From assembly GCA_029379385.1 (NCBI GenBank), contig CM055608.1, positions 23,310,350 to 23,374,349 of the forward strand: a stretch of DNA of 64,000 nt, read 5' to 3'. Source of the stretch: Quillaja saponaria (taxonomy: Eukaryota > Streptophyta > Magnoliopsida > Fabales > Quillajaceae). Below, piece after piece: positions 58,721 to 64,000 of the stretch. A program made the position numbers and the translations under genes. The first letter of the stretch is position 1; every line of letters starts with the position of its first letter. Under the pieces are notes generated by a model. It ran no database searches and had not been told where the DNA came from. It saw only the letters and a program-made list of their open reading frames with translations.

Positions 58721-59276
58721 TCAAGCTCTTCCTGGAGATTTTGGGTCATGGTGATTGTTTGCTCCTGTTCCTGGATAGTCTGTGCTTTCCAAATCCATCC
58801 TTCCCTCTATAAATTCTTCTCTCAAATCAAACATATCCTCACCATTTCTCAAGTCCAAAGCACCCTGCTGCATATACTTATATAATTAGAAAATGGAAAG
58901 AATAATTAGAAGAAAAAAAAAAGGAACATGAAGCAGAATAAAAGCATAGTGATTCTGCTCCTTTACTTATATGAATATCACTCAACAAATTCACTAAGTT
59001 TTAATTCAATTAAGCTCTGACCTGAACTAGTGAAGTTTGGAGATCAACTGTTGAATCTTCCTTGTTTGACAAGAGGCTTCCTATAAACCAAGAAAAGAAT
59101 AACTACTTCATCAAATTTTGGGTATACAAAAATAAGCAAAATCCTTCATGAATTCCAAATAAATTAGTTACTGAAACCCTTTGGAACTTACTACTTGTGG
59201 GAACAGCAGCAGCTGAGATGAGAAGAATAAAACCAAGAAAGAGTATCAGCAATTTCAAAGTATCCTTGTGTACCAT
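58721..59276 (-). CDS. PSY-type secreted sulfated-peptide precursor, three exons
   Basis: Exon 1 59192-59276 encodes MVHKDTLKLLILFLGFILL plus ISAAAVPTS, a classic signal peptide, and ends at a perfect donor A|GTAAGT. Exon 2 59022-59080 follows acceptor TTTATAG and ends CAG|GTCAGA. Exon 3 58721-58867 follows acceptor TATGCAG and ends at TGA 58721-58723. Reading frame is kept through both junctions (28 codons plus one base, 59 nt, 147 nt), giving 96 residues. The C-terminal part reads RMDLESTDYPGTGANNHHDP, then KSPGRA. DY-x4-AN-x2-HDP is the PSY (plant peptide containing sulfated tyrosine) signature; the Asp-Tyr is the tyrosine-sulfation site in that family. Known PSY peptides are processed, secreted and promote cell expansion through receptor kinases. 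No defect seen. An in-frame Met five codons earlier (59291) is an alternative start. The tandem CAG at the exon 3 acceptor could give a 95-residue form. Confidence 0.8.
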
Positions 59277-59370
59277 GTTGAAGTTGAACAAACAGAAAAT
59301 ATATCTCCAAGCTGACTTGAAAAAGATATGAAGTGGGTGATGGCAAGAGAAGCCAATTCGGGGGTGGTTT

Positions 59371-59380
59371 CTTATATAGA
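59371..59380 (-). promoter_or_regulatory. TATA box of the PSY-like gene
   Basis: TCTATATAAG on the - strand, about 95 bp upstream of the start codon, a good match to the plant TATA consensus and at a distance that leaves a short 5' UTR of roughly 60-65 nt. Confidence 0.65.
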
Positions 59381-60444
59381 AGACCAGAAGACATAATTAA
59401 TTGAATTGAATAGAATATTTAATGCATTTACACAACAATAGAAGTACTCTAGTGCTTCAGGTTAACTTCAGCTTTTACATACTTATCATTTCTTAGCGCA
59501 ATTCTTTCAAATTTGTATTTGTGGATGTCTTTGCTCTTTACTAAAATTTTATTATCTTGTGTCATTTTTATGTAACTAAAATTTTCTTTTATTTTTTCGA
59601 TATATTTACCGACATAGACCAATAGATAACATAATTAGGGTTGATTTAGTATAAATGTGAAATTTTAGACGTAATAAAGTGAGATCAAGAATTCTATGAG
59701 AAGAAACTCTTAAAAAATATATGATTATTATAAGTGTCATTAAGAATATGTGTCGCCCTATTCGAATGGAGAAAATGAAATTCTTAGAAAAATCTTGTTT
59801 ATAATTAATAGGTGACTATTCATTATTATAAATTTGTTAAGATAATGATATTACCAAATGAATGTTTGAAAAGCAATACAATTTGGAATCTTTGGGAAGC
59901 TATAATTGAAGTTAGAGGTCAACTCACGAGTACTCAGAAATTAAAGGAGTGGCAGTACGTAGTTTGGAAGTGATGAATGAAACAAAGGTTGAGTTTTGGG
60001 CGGTGGATGATAGGACACACTCATTTGTCCATGTGTTAATTATGTGTGTGAATATGACAATTTGACAATGGACGAGCACTCACCATGTCGATTACAAATT
60101 GGGATTGCTTCCTACTAACAACTAAAAAGAGTCCCTCCTTCCCTCCCTAGCTAGCTCCCTCTTTTTCAAGCTCCATGATACAATATATTATCATATATTG
60201 ATCTCCCTACCTAACATTTCTTTTGTCGTTATATTTTTTTTTTCAAAATTACACTTTTCATATGTAAAATTTGTTTTTAGATTTACTTTTTTGTTCTTAT
60301 GGTTTAAATTTTAAAAATAATAATAATAATTTGGTGTTAAAACCATAAATATCGAAAGAAATTTAACTGTTAATTATTGAATTACAATAATATCCTCAAA
60401 ATAATTTATGTAAGAGAGATCGAATAAGAATATTAGATAATTTC
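59381..60444. other. Upstream region of the PSY-like gene and spacer
   Basis: AT-rich with no coding signal. It should contain the distal promoter of the PSY-like gene. A C/T-rich stretch (tccctccttccctccctagc) lies at 60131-60150. No specific regulatory motif is claimed. Confidence 0.4.
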
Positions 60445-61255
60445 ACTCATTTAACGAGAATGGATTCCATGAAGAGATTTTTGCTGGAGAGTAATCAAAA
60501 TGGTACCGTTTAAAATAAAATAAAAATAAAAAGCTAAAAGGAAATTGAAAAAAAAAAATTTAGTTGATTTTTGGGGTAAAAGTAGAGAGGTTGTAGTAAT
60601 AGTAGAGAAACAGATCAAAGCCATTGAAGAAAGAAGAAAAGAAAATCCTTTTGGTGCTTTTGGCTTTCAACGGTTTTCAATAGATTTGTCTTCTTCAAAG
60701 GTGGAGTTTTCCCGGTTTAGTGTTGCAGTTTAAGAACAAATCTATTGGAGAGAATATATACAACTTTCCAACCAAATTACAATCCAAAAACATAGTGAAA
60801 TTAGAAAAACTCTCATTCATACAATTACTAATCGAAGTTCAAATTAAACTGAGAAAACAAATGCCTCTTGTGGGATTCTTCCTCGCGTGCAAATGTAAAA
60901 CTCGGTCTTTTTCTAGTACAAATTGCAGAACCTTCGATTGAAAAAAAAAAAAAAAGAACTTGTACAATGAAGAGAAGGAGATGAAGAGTTTCTTCAATAG
61001 CAGCAAGATCCTTAGTGAGTTTCTTATTCTGCAATCCCAGCTCCATTCAAACTCTTGACCTTTTCCAACCCAGTCCTTCAAACCCCCTGACTGAAGTAAT
61101 AAAGCGTTTTCTGGGTCGAAGAACAAAACAACTGAGTTTTTTTTAGGTTTTTTTATTTTTTATTTATTTTATGAAACAATTACATTTTGGTTACTCTCTA
61201 TGAACTCTCCAGCAAAAAAGCTCTCCATAGGATCAGTTCTCCTCATTTAACTGAT
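60445..61255. mobile_element. TIR element (~0.8 kb) with possible captured gene pieces
   Basis: The two ends are ~100-bp inverted copies: left 'tttttgctggagagtaatca' (60478-60497) and right, on the - strand, 'tttttgctggagagttcata...gagtaacca', each flanked outward by 'tccatgaagag/cctatggagag' and inward by 'aataaaaaataaaaa'. On the - strand the interior holds MALICFSTITTTSLLLPQKS (ATG near 60634), which looks like a plastid transit peptide start, and near 61040-60960 MELGLQNKKLTKDLAAIEET, preceded by an acceptor-like GGATTGCAG. These may be host exon fragments as in Pack-MULEs, but the donor gene is not recognised. Exact termini and target duplication are uncertain. Confidence 0.5.
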
Positions 61256-61421
61256 GTAAAGATGACAAAAGGAAAGGAGGTAAAACAAAATAAAAGGAGA
61301 AGGAGAAAAGTAAGATTTGGAGATTAAATGGGACAATTGCAAAAAGGGGAAGAGTAGGATTTCGGAAGTGGAAGAAATTGTTGAATGAGAATGTTATATT
61401 TTCATGTAGTATTTATATTTA
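61256..61421. other. Purine-rich spacer
   Basis: Short, GA-rich on the + strand (aaggagaaggagaaaagtaag); no feature seen. Confidence 0.4.
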
Positions 61422-62564
61422 TCTATACTATATATAAAAAAGTCTTAAAGAAAGAATTTTTTTGATTTTCTATTTTACCCTTTGTACTTATTAAATTTTC
61501 AATATTATCATGCCCTCTTTATGTTTAGAGTTTGAATGAAATTAAAATTTTAAAACTTAATATATTTCTTATTAAATGGTTAGAGTTCTAATATGAATTA
61601 TTTTCTTTTTTTCACAACTTTCTAGATATTTGTAGTTTGAATGAAATTGAAACTTTAAAACTTAATATATATCAAATTATTTAGCTAGAATTTTGTTCTA
61701 ATATGAATTGTTTTCTTTTTTTCAAAACTTCTTAATAATTTTAGAATTGTCTAATTATACTATACATAATTACATGAGCAAAACTTATATTTGCATAATA
61801 CATTGGCAATTTTGGAACTCTTCATCCAAACATAATTGGTTAGTTTATTCTAACCATAACATCTTATATGCTTATATACTTTTTTTTGTGTTTGTTTTTG
61901 TTTTTGTTTTTGTTTTGGTATATACTCTTATAGTTAATATATATTAAATAGTGCAGAGGAATAATTGGAGGGAGAGTCTAATATGTAGAGCAAGGCCATG
62001 ATCGTGATCATGAGGTTCAGTACTAATGCCCATAAACCATTATTGTTAAAAACCATATATATGCATATTCTAATGCAAAATTGGGCATGACATGGGCCAG
62101 AATGATTTCGAAAGAAAAAGCATAGTTAATTCATATATATATGTTGTTATTGATTTTATTCCTCCTTTTACTTATTATCTTATCTTCTTGTCATATACCA
62201 ATAACTATGAGTGTAATTTGGAGTAATTAATTAGTATACTCTATTATTTTTGGTATGGCTAATGTCTTTTTTGACAAGTGTCATTTAATTACTATGGAGT
62301 TGTGTTTTTTTGGTAAGTCATTAAACTATATTATATATATTTTTTATTATTATTATTATTATTTTAATTTGTTGGATCAATTATGAGGTATATTGCTTAC
62401 ATATTTATTGGTTTATTGCTTCTACAATTTAGTTTTGTGCATCTATTTACTCTTAGTTTAATATTAATAGAATTGTAATTGTTTTAATTAATATGGTGTA
62501 TTATTTTTATAAACTATATATTATAAATATGATTCACTCACAACGTGTGCGAGACAAAAGCTAG
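61422..62564 (+). mobile_element. Helitron, non-autonomous, copy 2
   Basis: Starts TCTATACTATATATA after an A (61421) and ends CTAG (62561-62564) before a T. The 3' hairpin CTCACAACGTGTGCG... (about 62536-62552) lies close to the end. The body matches copy 1 (3916-5463) over 'ttctattttaccctttgtact', 'aaaacttaatatatttct', 'aaggccatgatcgtgat' and 'tttattgcttctacaattt'. It lacks the RPA-like block of copy 1 and has one instead of two copies of the 101-bp block. No coding sequence. Confidence 0.85.
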
Positions 62565-62575
62565 TAAAATTATAA

Positions 62576-63291
62576 GGGTCGATTGCATTTTATTCCATGA
62601 ACTACCACTTGTTTTGCAATAATTCTCATAAACTATTAAATTAGGCACATAACCGCCCTTATTTGAGTTATAATTAGTAAATAACCACCTCTCATCTAAA
62701 TTACCTATTAAATCTAACAAATTAACTCATAAAAGACTAAATTACCCTCATTATAAGTTTATTTTATTTTATATTTGCTCTTTTTACATTTTCTTCTTTT
62801 CATTTTCTATGAAACAAACTCCTTAATAATATTTGAATCATTCATAATATTTATTTTCTTGTTTTAATATCTAAGTTATTAATAGATTTACTAAAACAAT
62901 TTCATTTATATAAATTTTGCAAGTAGTTGTTTTAATTTTCATTTTATTGATAATATTTCATCAAAAAAATTATTTTTATCATTGTATACGTATTAAAAAA
63001 TATAATAAAATTAAATACATCTAGAGATTCTAATTGATAGAAAAAAAGAAGAAAAAGATAAAAGAAGAAACAAGAGAAAGAAAGGGAAAGACATAAAAAG
63101 AAAAGAAAAAACTTATAATAAAGATAGTTTGGCCCTTTCTAAGTTAGTTTCTTAGATTTTATAACTAATTTAGATGATTATGAGTTATTTTCTAATTATA
63201 ACTCAACTGACAGCTTATATGCCTTAGTTGATAGTTCATAGGAGTTAATGCAAACTGAATGATAGTTCATAGAATAAAGTACAATTGACCC
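62576..63291. mobile_element. Long-TIR MITE (MULE-like), 716 bp
   Basis: GGGTCGATTGCATTTTATTC at the left and, on the - strand, GGGTCAATTGTACTTTATTC at the right open ~190-bp inverted repeats (shared 'gagttataattag', 'atctaaatta', 'attataag'). Flanks AAAATTATAA and AAAATATAAA form an imperfect target duplication. Interior AT-rich, non-coding. It starts 11 bp after the Helitron 2 end. A related half-end may be present at 38578-38650. Confidence 0.75.
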
Positions 63292-64000
63292 AAAATATAA
63301 AGTGGATGTGATTAGAAAAAACTATAATTGAGAGAATGAGGATAATTACAAGGAAGAAATTAGGAAAATTAACATGAGAGTGAACTATGAATGTAGACGT
63401 ATTTCTGACTAGACATTCATGCCATAAATGTAGTCTAAAAGGAATGAGAGATTAAAACTTAATAATTTCTTTTCATTGTAAGAAACTAATGCAGAATAAA
63501 CATAACTATCAAAACCCTCATATGACTAAATTTAAACTATAACTAATAAAAGTTTTAATTCTGATAAAATACTACTAATCAAAGTCTTCATAAATATTCT
63601 TAGTCAAGCTCCTAAAATATATATATATATTGTTTATCAAGATCCTAATATATAATTAAGTGCACAGATCCATTAACAAGCTCTTGTACCCTGGTGGTAT
63701 AAAACATGCAATGATAATGTAACGGTCTAAGCCTAACAAAACCAAGTACCAAATAATCTATAAACCACATCACACGGTTAAAATGCTAACTTAAAGTAGC
63801 TTGAAGGTAGTTGGTATTATTTTTTGGGTATTATAATTTCTCTCACTTAAATTCTTAATGTCCCCATTAAAAGCTTACACCAGGATGGGTTAAAATGTTA
63901 GCCTGAAGCTACTTATTGGTTGGTCCTTATGTGTTATAAGAAATATAATCACACCTTCTACAATCAATGTGAGATAGAATTTTTTTTTTTTTTTTTTTTT
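63292..64000. other. AT-rich region, no gene
   Basis: No coding sequence. (TA)n at about 63616-63631 and a T-run of 22 bp closing the window (63979-64000). 'ccattaaaagcttacaccaggatgg' and nearby sequence near 63860-63920 repeat weakly with 63775-63830 ('gttaaaatg(c/t)taac/gcc'). Confidence 0.4.

Overview
The window looks like AT-rich nuclear DNA of a flowering plant, probably a eudicot. The evidence is GT-AG introns, UGT84-type glucosyltransferases resembling citrus limonoid glucosyltransferase, a PSY-type peptide gene, and a dense mix of plant transposons (Helitron, CACTA, MULE, PIF/Harbinger, L1-type LINE, endogenous pararetrovirus). The species cannot be named from the sequence. No rRNA, tRNA or CRISPR was seen.

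Layout. 1-1640: about ten copies of a ~167-bp tandem repeat. 2053-2438: remnant of an unidentified spliced gene (- strand). 3916-5463: Helitron carrying a piece of an RPA1-like OB-fold gene. 6029-10620: broken caulimovirid (pararetrovirus) copy. 10690-49970: a glucosyltransferase block built from repeated segments, each a UGT plus its 5' flank. It holds copy A (11474-12934, pseudogene), fragments B (27411-27969, + strand) and C (29565-29904), and intact copies D (32676-34136) and E (44022-45482). The flanks were later split by a 5.8-kb LINE (13900-19740), a CACTA element (21848-23633) with its own ~167-bp array, a 1.4-kb TIR element in the D promoter flank, a Harbinger remnant and a chimeric LINE piece. 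50570-51594: long-TIR element. 51956-57048: 5.1-kb MULE with ~215-bp TIRs, a near-perfect 10-bp target duplication, a ruined transposase on the - strand and a GRF zinc-finger remnant on the + strand. 58721-59276: three-exon gene for a secreted sulfated-peptide precursor of the PSY type. 60445-63291: a TIR element, a second Helitron of the same family, and a long-TIR MITE.

Only three genes look functional: UGT D, UGT E and the PSY-like gene. D and E probably make glucose esters of small carboxylic acids (inferred from the family). They are nearly identical over residues 114-409 but diverged at both ends, which points to recent gene conversion. The PSY-like gene encodes an apoplastic growth peptide. 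Nothing in the sequence links it to the UGTs. Almost everything else is mobile DNA in various states of decay.
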